64,000 nucleotides of DNA from Nageia nagi (GCA_050084985.1 JBITNC010000001.1:86366001-86430000), one strand, 5' to 3'. Counted from the first letter of the stretch, positions 21,225 through 33,979 are shown. Notes: generated from the letters alone by a model not told the origin. A program made the numbers and translations.

Positions 21225-22280
21225 ATTATGTTAATTACATCCTGGAATACAAGGGGCCTTCATGACCCTTAAACTCAATAAAGTTAGAGCTATGATTCAA
21301 TCTATTATATTCTTAGTTCTCCTCATATAGGAATCCAAACTATCACCAAAAATGCAAAGATCTATAAAAATAAGCTTTGACCCTTGAGCTCATTTTTGGC
21401 CAATCAATCTAAAGGCCAATCTAGTGGGTTTATCCTCTTATGGGATAATTCCCAACTTCAATGTAATCTTAATGAGATTTAGGACTCATGGTTGGTTGTA
21501 ATATGAAAATGCTTCACCAATGGTCTTCATTTTAGTATAGTAACTATGTATGCCCTTAAAATATTTCAAAAAAGCAAGACAGTTGGAACCAAATCTCAGC
21601 TTGGTTGCTATTTCATGGTGATATCCCTTGCATCATAGGGGGAGATTTAAATGTCATTCATAGTTTAGAGGAAAAAAAAGTTAGAACTAGAAAACTAGAA
21701 TCAAAAGATGAATTCCTTAATTCTTTTATTAATCACAACCTACTAGTGGAACCTTTTTTCAAACATGGCCTTATCACTTGGACCAATAAGCTCTATGAAA
21801 CTTACAAAATTATCTAGCAACTTGATCATTTTCTACACACTACTCATTGGTATGAGAAAGGTATTCTTTTATAAATTGAGGTTTTACCTCACTGGGGGTC
21901 TGATGATTGGCCTATAGCACTCTCTCTTTATTTGCATTAAAAGCTTAAAGGCTCCCCCTTCTACTTTGAGAAAATGTGGTTCTCACATCCATCCTTTATT
22001 GATCAAGTGAAAAAATGGTGATAGGAGGAGAACCAACTCTATGATACCTACATGTATTTGTTTGCTACCAAACTTAGTAGGCACAAAGACAAAGTAAAAT
22101 ATACTAGAATAGAACCATATTTAAGAATGTTTCAAAAAAAAGAGTTAAGTTGGAGCAAAAAATGCAAGAGGTGGAATATTAACTTCAAAAAGGACATGAT
22201 GATTCTCTCTTGGAGCAAGAACAAGCCATTCTCTAATGTCTTGATGAGGCTTATCTCTAAGAGGAAATATTCTAAAATAT
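21225..22280 (+). pseudogene. LINE endonuclease domain (APE-like) and linker
   Basis: SWNTRGLHDP near 21240 is the SWNVRGL start of the APE-type endonuclease. Further on are an IQTITKNAK-like segment, SGFILLWDN, VTMYALKIFQ (the Y-A-P/L motif) and IIGGDLNVIHSLEEKK near 21640 (the GDFN metal/catalytic motif). Then come LLVEPFFKHGLITWTNK, HFLHTTHWYEK and GSDDWPIALSL, corresponding to the SDH-P terminal motif with His changed to Asp. FEKMWFSHPSF follows, then a Lys-rich linker to 22280 leading into RT. The domain nicks target DNA in living LINEs; here it is broken by stops and at least two frame changes. Confidence 0.78.
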
Positions 22281-22539
22281 AAATCTAGAATAAAGTGGTT
22301 ATAGGAAGGAGATAGAAATACTAATTAATTCCACCTCTCCACCATGCACCATAGAGCCACTAATCACATATCTAGCCTCACTTCCTCTAACAAGTTATAC
22401 ATATCCCAACTAGATGAACATACAATTTTATTTTATAGGAACTTCTTCATAAGTGAAGAATCAAGATAGAAGCCAAGGTCAAGCCCAATTCCTAGACTTA
22501 ATCCCACCTACTATCTCAAATTCTCATAATTTCTCTCTT

Positions 22540-23560
22540 AATGCTCCTATTTCAAAGGAGGAATTTAAGTGAGCTTTATTTCAAATGAAGAGTTGGGGAG
22601 CCCTAGGACCAAATGGGTTTCCCCTTGATTTTTTCCAATAGTTTTGGTAGCTTCTTAAGGTGGATATTGTGAAATTTGTAAGGGAATATTTATGTTCTAA
22701 ATATATGCTTAAAATAATTAACCACACCTTCTTTCTTTTAATCCCTAAGGTAGTTGAGGCAAGCTCCATAGATGATTTTCATCCCATATCTTTATGTAAT
22801 TCCATTTATAAGACCATATCCAATGTGGTCATAAATTGATTGAAAGGATTCATATCCACTCTAATCATTGAATAACAAAAAGCTTTCATCAATGGAAGGA
22901 AGCTCATGGATGGGGCTATTCTCATTCATGAACTCATCCACTCCTTAAACTCCCACAATAGGAAAGGTTTGCCTATCAAGTTCAATATGAAGAAAGTATT
23001 CAATATACTTGATTGGTCCTTCTTAGATTGTTTGTTAGTTAGGTTTTATTTTAAGATGAAGTGGTTCTAGTAGATCACAAGTCTCATTCATCACCCCTCT
23101 TTCTATGTTCTTATCAATGGAAGTACTTGAGGATTTTTCATGGGATCTTATGGCCTTAGATAGGGTGAACCCTCTTCCCTTACTAGTTCATCACAGTTGT
23201 AGAAGCTCTAGTTAGGGGAATGAGTCACCTTTAATCCTCTAGGAAAAATCAAGGATTCAAGATCAACAACATGTACCCCCATGTCACTCATTCTTAGTTT
23301 GCAAATGATACTCTACTTGCTACTCACCTATACATAAGGGAGATTAGAAGAATTAAAAGCTTGAGAAACTCTTACAAAATTTCCTATGGTAAAGAAGTCA
23401 ATTGCAATAATTCTAAGCTCTATGGAATTAATCTCTCTACCTAGTTTCTATAGTTTATGGCTAGGTTGATAGGTATTCTACAAATTCACTACCAAGCATC
23501 TATCTAGGCCTCCACTCTTCCAAGGGGGAAATGTTGGTAACTTCTAGTAGTCCATAATAG
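22540..23560 (+). pseudogene. LINE reverse transcriptase domain
   Basis: The plus-strand reading contains MKSWGALGPNGFPLDFFQ (K-A-P-G-P-D-G-F motif), FFLLIPKVVEA, DDFHPISLCNSIYKTISNVV (F-R-P-I-S-L-C-N) and QKAFINGRKLMDGAILIHEL, all diagnostic of plant LINE RT. Next comes an FNMKKVFNILDWSFLD segment, where the catalytic K-A-Y/F-D core has Asp replaced by Asn. FYVLINGST and GLR.GEPSS follow (the G-L-R-Q-G-D-P motif, with TAG in place of Gln). The downstream F-A-D-D region reads only as LQMILYLLLTY after a frame change near 23290. Clearly dead. Confidence 0.78.
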
Positions 23561-24379
23561 ATAAGTTACAATCCAAGCTAGTAGTATGGAAAGGAAAATG
23601 GCTCTCATTGGTTAGCATATTCATAAAAATCAAATGCATTCTAAGTGTCATTCCAATCTTTTGGTTTGGGTTCTTTTGGCTGCCATCCAAATGCTTGCAT
23701 TAACTAAAAACTTTTATGAATAATTTCCTTTGGTAGGGTACCTCTAAAAAATGAAAAATTCCACCTAGTCTCTTGGAAGGTAGCTTACACAAGTATAGAC
23801 TCAAATGGCCTTGGAATCTAAGATCTCCATATGATGAACTCAGTAATGGTAGGCAAGCTAGCTTAGAGAATCTTTACTGAATCACATTCCCTTTGGAGCA
23901 AAGCTATACAAACCAAATATCTTGATAAGAAGGAATGAGAATATATTTTCACATTAAAATATTCTATTTCTAGTTGCATGATATGGAACAACATTTGTAA
24001 TGTCATACCTATGGTCTTGTGTGATATGTAGTGGATTGTTATTGATGGCTTTAAAGTGATCTTCTAATATGATACCTAGCTATGCTTAGTTCTCCTTTCC
24101 TCCATCTTGGCTCTTTACTTTGTTGCTAAGCTTCTTCGACATAGGTGGGAAGATCAAGTGCACAAATATTAGGTTTGGTATTAGAATAGCCCTTATACCA
24201 AAATAAAATGAAAGTCTCAAATGTATACTAGTAGATTTTGTAAAAGAATGAAAATACTTAAAGTCCCTCCTACTTTTGTACCATCTCAAACTAGATGAAG
24301 TTGATCATCTCATTTAGGCTACATCAAAATCCAATCATTACTCTATTAGCTCTACCTTCTAGGTTTTCTCAACCCCTAG

Positions 24380-24900
24380 TTAGACACACTTTCCTCTTAT
24401 TGTTTGGAGGAAGATTTAGAAGCCCAAAGATTTGCCTAAAGCAAATTTTCACTTATGGATGGTTTCCCATGATAAATTTCTAATAGTTGATCAGCTAGCA
24501 AAATGGGGATGGATGCTTCACTAAACTTATGTTAGGTGTGATGATTTACCTAAAATAGGGTCCCATCTCTTTATCCACTACCCCTTTGCTTCATTCCTCT
24601 AGGATAAGTTACTCTCCATCTTCTCACTACCTTAGGTCATGCCTGAGCATGTTGGTGACATTATCCTTTCTTAGAGATTCCTCTTTTCTTCTTAATATCT
24701 ATTAATCTTAGGAGATGCAACCCCCTTAATTTTCATATGGTGTATTTGGATGGAATGTAAAAAGCATATCTTCTAAACACTACAATCCTCTATTGCCTTA
24801 GTTTGGAACACCTTCATCTCATATATGGAAACCATCTAGGTAGCATTTGTACCAATCAATTAAGAATCTTGTAAGTAATTAGATTCCATTGCTGATTGGA
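24380..24900 (+). pseudogene. LINE C-terminal zinc/RNase H-like region
   Basis: KPKDLPKANFHLWMVSHDKF, LAKWGWMLH, YVRCDDLPKIGSHLFIHYPF match the zf-RVT pattern of plant LINE ORF2 ends (P-K-x-F-W, R-G, C-x2-C...H-L-F-x-C-P-F). The Cys residues are mostly lost. A terminal IWCIWMECKKHIF segment is the usual W-x-x-W-x-x-R-N-x-x-I-F motif. The gypsy element lies 20 bp beyond 24900, so it landed in or near the LINE 3' untranslated region. Confidence 0.65.
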
Positions 24901-24920
24901 AGCATGTTCATGTTGGTTGG

Positions 24921-25331
24921 TGTTAGGATCCCACATCCTAACATTTTAGTGTTAGTATTAGTATTTTATTAAATGGTCAACCTATATTCTAAACCATAAT
25001 ATTGTGATTGTAAGGGTAGGGCTTGATTTTCCATTACTATTAGGGTTAGGGTTAGTTTAATATAAATAGATGGAAATGTGTGGAGAAAGGCATATTAAAC
25101 ATTATTTTTCACCTTTGGAGTTGTAAGGAGGTAGCCCCCTCGAAGTGGCATGTGATTCTATTACTATTCAGTAAAATCCTATCCTTATCTACTATTTTAT
25201 GCTATTTTGTGTTCTATTTACCAGTTCATGCTTTGTTATTTTCCAATAGATAGTTTTCATTTTCCTATTCAATTCAATATTCATTTCATTTCTACAATAT
25301 TTTCCTTTTACATAATTATAGCATTGTAACA
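24921..25331 (+). repeat. 5' LTR of the chromovirus-like element
   Basis: Begins TGTTAGGATCCCACATCCTAACA, whose first part is an imperfect palindrome, and ends GCATTGTAACA. A TATA box TATAAATAG is at 25061-25069, preceded by two TTAGGG units at about 25040. Flanked on the left by GTTGG. Confidence 0.92.
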
Positions 25332-25333
25332 TC

Positions 25334-25345
25334 TAGTATTAGAGC
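25334..25345 (+). other. Decayed initiator-Met primer-binding site
   Basis: TAGTATTAGAGC, two transitions from TGGTATCAGAGC, two bases after the 5' LTR. Both changes are of the deamination type. Confidence 0.75.
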
Positions 25346-26085
25346 TCTTTCTTGGGCCATTCTATTGTAGGAAAATAAAAATAAAAATTAGAGGTCTAGG
25401 CTATAAACCTAGTACTGAGGGTTTTAAAATATCTAAGAGGATCTATCATTTTTGGCTAAGCACACTTGCCCATAAAGCTATGTGTGAAGTGAGGCACAAA
25501 AAAAATCTACACCAATACCCAAGCCTCAGATAGAACCCTACAAGGAATTGGATTCCATGTACTGAAAGGTATATCAAAGACTATCTAGGATATAAAGAAA
25601 AACTAGGTAGGAAGCTATGTTGATCGTCTATAAACTATAGTGCACCAGTAAGTGTCACTAGAAAGTTACTTGTCATAGAAGCCATCTTAATAGCCTCTTT
25701 CCTTGTGAAAGTTGGATAGGAGGGGTGTTTAGACAAGCCTATAGAGTAGATAATCCTTACCATAGATTCATTTCTTCACACAAAAAAACCTTGATTTAGG
25801 AAGTAGAATTTATGATAGGTAGTTTTTCAAAGGTACCAAAAATAGCAGTTTAGAGGTAGCAAAAATTTTAGAGCAAAATAACTAAAAATCTATTCTATTT
25901 CAGCAACTTGTAACAAGAGCAGACAGACCCATAGACATAAAAAAATCATCATTAAGAGACCTAGCCCATTGTGATCATCTTTTTGAGCTGATCATTTTGA
26001 TATATTACACCCATACACTTTTTTGGAAACTTCTAAAAATAGTAGTTTCCATAAATATTAGCTTCAGAAATAGCAATTTTTAGAA

Positions 26086-29000
26086 ATGGCACCTGAAACA
26101 AGATCTCAAATAGCAACAAAAATTGATCCTACCATGATGGCATTTCAAGCTATGATCCAACAAATGGTAGATACACTTACTAGTACATTCAAAGCAAAAA
26201 TTTGACAAATAAAGACACAAATACAAACCCTTGATAGTAAATGTGATAGTGTTCAACTAAGTCTCAATCATACCAATTATGCATCTAGTTCATAGAAATT
26301 AGGGCAATCAAGAAATCCAAAAGCATATCATCATAACTTTTAGAGTCAATAAGGTGGGTTCATTCTTCCTCACATAACCAAATTGGATTTTCCTCGATTT
26401 GATGGAGATAATCCCAATGGCTAGATTTATAAAGCTAGATAGTATTTCACATTAAACTAAATCCCAAAGGATTTGAAGGTGCACATGGCATCTTTGCACA
26501 TGGATCATGAGGATCTCTAATGTCACTAGTGGTACTCCAAAATACATCCTACTCCTTGATGGGATGAATTCACTTAGCAATTATTGATCCATTTTGGTCC
26601 TAGTGACTATGAAGTCTTCACAAGGGCATTGACCAAGTTACGTCAAACTACAATAGTCAAGGAATACCAAAATCAATTTGAGAAATTGGAAAATCACATA
26701 GAAAAGTTGGACTATGCATTTTTCACAAGTTTTTTTATCAGTGGCTTAAAGGAAGAGATTAAACCCAAGGTCAAAATATTTAATCCCAAAAATATGATGG
26801 ATGCTATTGCCTTGGTAAAGCTCATTGAAGATAAAGCCAATGCTCATCATCAAAATGCAAGATCTCCATTCACTAAAACACATAATATTACCCATTCCTC
26901 TAATAACAAAAGTGCCCCACCATCAAATTGCACAATGTAAACTAAGTTGACATGGGAAGAAATGAAAGAGCATTGAAAGAAAGGCTTATGCTATAATTGT
27001 GATGAGAAATTTGTTTGTGGTCATTGTTGTACATAACAAAAGTTATATTTTCTTGATGTTGATGCTCCTAGTGAGGAAGAATATGAGAGTGCACTTGAAG
27101 AGGCTACAGAGGAAATTCCATATGAGAAGGCCCTAGTTATCTCTTATAATGCATTGGCAAGAATTACCACCCCTCAAACTATGAAGGTCAAAGGGTTATT
27201 TAAAAAGTGCCCTCTCATAATATTGTTGGATTCAAGAAGTACTCATAATTTTATTGATCTATGAGTGGCTAATGTTGCTAATCATTAGATCCACCCTATA
27301 AATAATTTTGAGGTTATGGTTGGTAATGGATGAAAAATAGCATGTAAAGGCACATGTCACAATTTCAAACTAAGCATGGACCACTATACTTTGAAAAGCG
27401 AAATGTACACTTTACCACTTGGGGGATGTGATATAGTTTTGGGGGTACAATGGCTAAGGAATTTGGGTACCATACAATGAAATTTTGTAGAGCTATGGAT
27501 GACCTTCAAAATAGATGAACAAGAGCATACTATTAGGGGATTACAAGGTAGATCTATACAAATTGTGAGCTCACATCACATGCAAAAGATCCTTCAAAAA
27601 ATTGGAAAAGGGATGCTGGCACAATTATACTCTTTATCAATCTTTGAATCTAAAATCATAGAGCCTAAGGATCTATAGCCCATATTAAGTAGGCATTCAA
27701 GTACCTCTAAGTAACCAAGGGGATTACCACCTAAGCAATCACATGATCATGCTATCTAGTTGGTACCGAGAAGTTACCCACCAAACATTTATCCTCATCG
27801 GTATCCTTGTTCACAAAAAAATGAAATTGAAAAATTAGTTAAGAAATTGTTGGATGTAGGAGTAATTTGACATAGTGTAAGCCTATACTCTTCTCTAGTT
27901 ATATTAGTTCATAAGAAAGATTGTTCCTAGCATATGTGTGTAGATTTTAGGGCCCTCAACAAAATTACCATCAAGGACAAATTTCCCATCTTAATCATTG
28001 ATGAATTATTGGATGAATTGCATGGGGCAAGATATTTTTCCAAGTTAGACCTATGATCTGGGTATCACCAAATCCACATCAAGGAGGATGATATACCAAA
28101 AACTACATTTCACACTCATGAAGACCATTATGAGTTCCTATTCATGCCTTTTGGCCTCACAAATGCTCCATCCATGTTTCAAAGTTCAATGAATTAGGTG
28201 TTTCATCTATTCCTTGGGAAATTCATTTTAGTTTTCTTTGATGATATCTTGATCTATAGTAAGACATGGCAAGAACATATGACACATGTTGACCAAACCT
28301 TACAAATATTGAAGGAACACTAGCTATATGTAAAAAAATCAAAATGTTCATTCAGCAAGAGTTAAATTGACTACTTAGGCATGTTATATCCAAAGAGGGA
28401 GTTAAGGTGGATCCATAAAAGATTACTGACATGCAGAATTGGTCTATTCCTACATCTTTGAAAAGTCTCCAAGGATTCTTGGGGTTGATAGACTATTATA
28501 GGAAATTTGTGAAGGATTATGGCAAGATTGTAGCACCTTTAACCATGTTGTTGAAAAAGAACACATTCCATTGGTCCCCTCAAGCTGAAGTAGCTTTCCT
28601 TATGCTCAAGGAGGTGATGTGTACCACCCTAGTATTAGAAATGCCAGATTTTATGAAAATTTTTGTGATAGAAAGTGATGCTTATGGAGTAGGAATTGGG
28701 GCAATATTAATGTCAAAAGGGCATCCCTTGGCATTCACTAGTAGAGCACTCTTTGGAAAAAAATTGGGTAGATCCACTTATGAAAAAGAAATGCTTGCCA
28801 TCATTCATGTAGTTCAATGTTGGAGACCATATCTCATCGATCTCCATTTCATCATCCTCACATATCATCATAGTTTGAAATTTTTCATTGAGCAATGCAT
28901 TTCTAAGCCTAAGCAACAAAAATAGGTAACCAAACTACTAGGGTATGATTATGAGATAGTATACTATAAAGGTAAGGAGAATGTGGTTACTGATGCTTTG

Positions 29001-30482
29001 TCTAGAAAATTTGAAGATCAAGTAGCATTGCAAGCTCTTTCATCTCCTATTCCTCAATGGTTGGATAAAATTAAACAAGAGTGGGTAGAGGATAGTTCCA
29101 CCCAAGAATTGCTAAAATATATCACTCAAGACCCCATGAGTAAACCACACCATACATGGCATGATGGTATTTTGAGATTCAAAGGTTGAATTTTGTTACC
29201 ATCTCCTTCAAAATGTAAATCAAAAATACTTGTTGAATTGCATTCCACATGTACAATAGGAAATGAAGTATTTTTGAAAACTTATAAGCAAGTGGCACGG
29301 TCATTCTATTAGACAAGTATGAAATTGGATATCAAGTAGTTTATGGTAGCTTGTGATGTGTGTCAATGACAAAAGCATGAGATAGTGGGTACTTCAAGAC
29401 TCCTTCAACCTCTTCCCATACCTACCCATACATGGATTGATATCTCAATGGATTTCATTAAAGGTCTTTGTAAATCTCATGGTAAATCAATTATTCTAGT
29501 GGTGGTTGATCGGTTATCCAAATATGCTCATTTTGGTTCATTGGATCATCCCTACAAAGCAATGATAATGGCACAATTATTCTTGGATATAATTTTCAAA
29601 CTACATGGCATGCCAAAGATGATAGTTAGTGATCATGGTCCCACTTTTACAAGTCATTTTTGGCAAGAGCTTTTTAAACTGCAAGGTACCCAACTAAACA
29701 TGAGCTCAACATATCACCAACAAACTAATGGTTAGATAGAAATTATTAACAAATGATTGGAAACATATTTATGTTGTTTTGCTTTAGCACAACCTATGAA
29801 TTGGGTACGATGGCTTCCCTTGGCTAAATGGTGGTATAATACATCTTATCATTCTACTAGCAAGATGACCCCTTATGAAGCAATGTATGGTCAAGCTCCA
29901 CCAACAATCACCTCATATGTTGTAGGTACTACTAAAGTTTAGGAAATGGACTCAACTTTAGTTACTTAGGATGATATTCTTTGTTTGCTCAAGGATAACC
30001 TTCAGATAGCCCAACACTATATGAAATAATAGGTTGATCAATAATGTGTGGAAAGAGAGTTCTAGGTAGATGACATGGTCTTTCTAAGGCTACAACCTTA
30101 TCACCAAAAATCCTTAAAAATAAAAGGCATTCAAAAATTGGCCCCAAAGTTTTATGGTCCTTATAGGGTGTTACAGTGCATTGGCCCAACTGCATACAAA
30201 TTAGAGCTTCTTCCTTCTTTAAAGATTCACCCAGTGTTTCATATCTCTTTCCCTAAGAAAGTGGTTGGATAAGAGGTTCAGGTTCAGAAAACATTACCTA
30301 AGTTAGTAGAGGATGGATCAATGTAAATGGTACCTAAGGTAGTTTTGGATCAATGCTCATGATAACTTCATAATTGCTCCATCATAAAAGTCCTTGTGTA
30401 CTGGCAAGGCATGGTACCAGAAGATACAACATGGGAAATCCTTCATCAGCTACAACAACAGTTTTCACACTTCAAGTTTTGA
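26086..30482 (+). pseudogene. Chromovirus-like gag-pol polyprotein
   Basis: Starts MAPETRSQIATKID at 26086. Gag includes an open stretch at 26584-26940 and ends in a knuckle-like GLCYNCDEKFVCGHCC. Protease IILLDSRSTHNFID near 27220 has DSR for DSG. RT spans 27800-28420 with [13 protein letters not shown] and VFFDDILIYSK; RNase H 28560-29000; integrase with DISMDFI, IVSDHGPTF and a final IEIINK glutamate region (29420-29750). [12 protein letters not shown] follows, then a chromodomain-like VLVYWQGMVPEDTTWE near 30395. One frame to about 28379, a one-base loss there, then one frame to 30482. All other damage is nonsense codons. Confidence 0.92.
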
Positions 30483-30512
30483 GGAAAAAGCTTCATCCCA
30501 AGAGGGGTGGCA

Positions 30513-30893
30513 TGTTAGGATCCCACATCCTAACATTTTAGTGTTGGTATTAGTATTTTATTAAATGGTTGACCTATATTGTAAACCATAATATTGTGAT
30601 TATAAGGGCAGGGCCTGATTTTGCATTACTATTAGGGTTAGTTTAATATAAATAGATGGAAATATGTGGAGAAAGGCATATTGAACAAGGAGGTAGCCCC
30701 CTCGAGGTGGCCTATGATTCTATTACTATTTAGTAAAATCCTATCTTTATCTACTATTTGATGCTATTTCATGTTCTATTTACCAGTTCATGCTTTGTTA
30801 TTTTCCAATAGATAGTTTTCATTTTCCTATTCAAGTCAATATTCATTTTATTTTTGCAATATTTTCCTTTTTCATAATTGTAGCATTGTAACA
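30513..30893 (+). repeat. 3' LTR of the chromovirus-like element
   Basis: Same TGTTAGGATC start and GTAACA end as the 5' copy. It follows the purine tract at 30500-30510 and is followed by GTTGG. It carries a 24-bp deletion and one fewer TTAGGG than the 5' LTR. Confidence 0.92.
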
Positions 30894-31034
30894 GTTGGCA
30901 ACATAAACTCTAGCAAACTACCATCCCGTTTAATGATTTTTTAGTTATTTAGTCCCTCTATTTTATGTTCCATGTGTCAGCATGCAAGTCCCTCTATGGA
31001 TATTTTTGTATCATATGTAGCATGATGAAATAGG

Positions 31035-31052
31035 TTTTTTTTTTTTTTTTTT
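31035..31052. repeat. Run of 18 T
   Basis: Homopolymer about 140 bp after the gypsy right end. It could be the poly-A tail of a minus-strand retrocopy, but nothing recognisable is attached. Confidence 0.7.
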
Positions 31053-31432
31053 AACTACAAAAAAAACATTAGTCTACAAAGAAATATTATATTAATTTCA
31101 ACCTTTCTCCTTTTAATTTGAATATCATTATCATGGATGTGATCTATGCAAGGATTATTTCTTTTATTTTTATATATTATCCCAAATATTAGGACCTCCA
31201 TGGTACCTAAAAAGGCACTCCACACATAGGATATCTTTTTGGCCTGATTACCCTGTGGAAGCAAAAAGCAAAGGGAAATTCCAAACCAAAAAAGGGGAAA
31301 TGAGATATCATACTTAGCACATGAATCATGAGAAGGAAGCTTACCTTGAATCTAAAATTTTTTCAATTCTCTAAACTTATTTGGATTATGTAATTTTAAT
31401 GGTTTTCATTTCATATCCAAAGAGGGAAAAAA
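31053..31432. other. Gene-free stretch ending in a purine tract
   Basis: No coding signal. AAAGAGGGAAAAAA at about 31419-31432 looks like a polypurine tract directly before an LTR start. Confidence 0.4.
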
Positions 31433-32120
31433 TGTAGACACTTAAAAATTATTTATTATTTATTTAATAAATCATATTTTAAATTTCTCTAAAAGTGTTA
31501 AAAGCGATATTACAAATTCCAAGATAAAGTTGATATTACAATGCAATGTCATGTGTTATATTAAATATTATATTATTTATCATGGTTAATATTTTAAAGT
31601 ATCTTGAATATAATAATGATTTTATTATTGCTACGAGTTAGCTTTCACTCCTTTCTATTCCCTTGTGGGTTATAAATACAAGAGTTGGAGGTTGACATCT
31701 CTATTGAATCTCTCTGATATATGGTTATCCTATATATCATACTTATAGTGTCTCTTAAAGCCACCTATTGGAAGATCTATTTGCTGTGATAGCTATTATT
31801 ATATGCTATATTTTATGCATTATCTAATTCTATAGTTTTGGCATTATTTATGTCCTAGATTTAGTACATCGTTGGCATCATACGAATCCATGATCTAGAG
31901 TTGTAAATAAAGGATATGTTTTCATTTAGTTTAATATGATTCATCATTCCTATAAAATTCCATCTCTGATCTAATCCAGTCCTTCATATTCCCTTGCCAC
32001 ATCTTGAGGATTTTCATATCATAATCAAGTGCACACTTTTCATTTATTTATTTTTATATGTGAATAAATATCACATCTATGGATTTATCTTGTGTTTATA
32101 TTTGTTATTTATGAAATTTA
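31433..32120 (+). repeat. LTR-like fragment of an unplaced gypsy element
   Basis: Starts TGTAGACAC, a start common in plant gypsy LTRs, right after a purine tract. Contains TATAAATA at 31671-31678 about 240 bp in. The right end and partner LTR were not found. It separates the LINE from element B, whose RNase H reading stops near 32150. Confidence 0.45.
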
Positions 32121-32149
32121 TCATCTATAATAAACATAATTGATTTTAT

Positions 32150-32900
32150 TTATGATGAGTTGTGAGTCACCATAAACTTTCAATTGATTGATTCTAAGAT
32201 TAAGTATTACCTTTATTCCTAAGACCAAAGTTTCATACTCAACCATATTGTTAGTGCATTAAAAATTTAACTTGTAATCCATAGGAATCATACACCTTTA
32301 GGATATACTAGCATGATTCCTACCCTAACTACTTGCAAATATCTGGATCCATCAAAGAATAGTGTCCATACTTTTTCCTTATACTATTCAACTAGTGCCA
32401 TAAGTTCATTTATATTACTATCTTTTTCACATGGTGTTGCTACAAGCATATCCATTATAACCTATCCTTTGACTACCTTTTGATATGTATATAGAATATC
32501 AAACTCATATAAATCCATTATCCATTTGGTTGGTCTTCCTTGTAATTGTGGCTTTGATTACAAGTACCTTAATGGATCAGCTTGAGCTATAATGAAAGTT
32601 ATGTTGGTGATCATGTAGTACCCCAATGTATATGTGGTGTAAACTATTTCATAACACAACTTCTCAATTGGTGTGTAGTTTACTTATGCATTTTGTAGTA
32701 TCTTAGATAAATAATACACATCCCTCTTCTGTTTTCTTTATCAAGTTGTGTAAGGATTGACCCAATAACATTGCTTGTAGCTGAGATATATAAATATAGA
32801 GGTTTGGTATGATCAACTAGATACAAAATAAGAGGATTAAGAAAGTAGTGTTTGATATCCTCAAATGCTTTTTGACACTCTTTGGTCCATATGAACATAT
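32150..32900 (-). pseudogene. Two RNase H domains of element B
   Basis: The first (32898-32680) reads FIWTKECQKAFEDIKHYF, HTKPLYLYISATSNVIG, the gypsy RNase H with the catalytic Asp of YxDAS replaced. The second is more decayed, with a CTNNMAEYE-like segment near 32250 and KVYGDSQLI near 32160, as in the archaeal-type RNase H of Tat elements. The reading ends at about 32150 where foreign sequence begins. Confidence 0.65.
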
Positions 32901-32999
32901 ATCCTTTCCTAAGTAAGAGAATGGATTTGTTCTATCTGCTAACTAAGCTATGAATCTTTTTACTGCTTGCTACTTCCCTTGTAGAATTCTTAGTTGTAT

Positions 33000-33750
33000 A
33001 ATATTCTTTGGTGGAGGCATGTCCATTATATCCTTAACCTTTTTAGGGTCTATTTATATGCCTCTTTTATATACAATATAACCAAGCAACTTGCCACTAG
33101 ATACCCCAAAAACACAATTCTTAGGATTTAGCTTCAACTTAAATTATCTTATTCATTCAAAAATTACTCTTTAATTCCTCTAAATGATTTTTCTTCTCAG
33201 TTAATTTGGAAATAATATCATCAACATATACTTCAATTGACTAATGAATGAGATCATGAAACATAGTTACCATAGCTCTTTAGTATGTTTCCCCTACATT
33301 TTTGAGTCCAAAGGGCATGACAACCTAAGAAAATATTCTCCAAGGCATGGTAAATATTGTCTTATGATGATGTTATTTATTTATTATGCTTTGATTGTAT
33401 CCTAAGAAATCATCCATGAAAGACAACAACTCATGTCTTAGGGTTGAATTCATAATTATGTCAATGTGTGGCAAAGGAAAATTATCCTTTGGAAAAGCCT
33501 CATTTAAGTCTCCAAAATCTATACAACATTTGATTTATCCATTTGGTTTCAAAACTAGAATAATGTTAGCCAACCAAGGTGTGTAATCAATAGGTTCAAT
33601 GAATCCTACCTTGAGATGCTTATCGATTTCTTTCTTAACTAGTAAAGAATGATTTGGGTGCATTGGTCTTATTTTCTCTTGTATAGGTTTAGCATCTTCT
33701 TGTACCACTAAATTGTGAATCATAATCATATCATTGTATTCCCAAGAAAA
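33000..33750 (-). pseudogene. RT remnant of element B
   Basis: MHPNHSLLVKKEIDKHLKVG, FIEPIDYTPWLANIILVLKP (33729-33535) is the RT N-terminus. Later come MPFGLKNVGETY and a VYVDDIISK catalytic motif near 33225, then the thumb region. Stops separate the pieces. The plus-strand open frame at 33395-33586 is a shadow of this domain. Confidence 0.78.
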
Positions 33751-33956
33751 AATATCCTTGAATTTTATTAATAACTATTGATATGCTTGTTTATCTTCCC
33801 TAATGATTCTTGTTCCAATCTAAACAATCCATGGTACCTCTTATGTACCAATATTTATCTCAATAGGATTCTCATTCAACCATGGTATCTCATCACTAGA
33901 TAGATAAAGGTTAGGTAATGTCCCCAATCCTACTATGTAATAAGAGAAATAATATC

Positions 33957-33979
33957 ACACATACACACACACACACAAC
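33957..33979. repeat. (CA)n microsatellite
   Basis: CACATACACACACACACACA-type tract in the decayed spacer between protease and RT of element B. Confidence 0.8.

Larger units (their letters stand above)
24921..30893 (+). mobile_element. Complete Ty3/gypsy element, chromovirus-like, 5973 bp
   Basis: LTRs 24921-25331 (411 bp) and 30513-30893 (381 bp), target duplication GTTGG (24916-24920 and 30894-30898), initiator-Met-type primer site, one gag-pol, a polypurine tract, and a chromodomain-like C-terminus. LTR length difference is explained by a 24-bp segment (5' LTR near 25098) and one TTAGGG unit missing from the 3' LTR. It sits at the LINE 3' end. Short LTRs and about 6 kb size recall Reina-type chromoviruses, but the sublineage is not settled. 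Confidence 0.93.
11030..31030 (+). mobile_element. LINE (L1-type non-LTR retrotransposon), split by two LTR-element insertions
   Basis: Pieces of one plus-strand LINE appear in the expected order: ORF1 with a DUF4283-like domain (11040-11172 continuing at 20144), endonuclease (about 21225-22000), reverse transcriptase (about 22540-23560), C-terminal zinc/RNase H-like region (about 24380-24860), then 3' sequence resuming at 30894 after the gypsy insertion. Removing the copia element (11173-20143) and one copy of its TAAAC duplication makes the ORF1 reading frame continuous, which shows that both sides are one element. The outer ends are not defined and no 3' poly-A was found. Host material is roughly 5 kb. 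Stops and frameshifts are many, so it is older than both insertions. Confidence 0.8.

Noticed and set aside
31035-31052. T18 run as the end of the plus-strand LINE
   Set aside because: A plus-strand LINE should end in A, not T, and no target duplication was seen.
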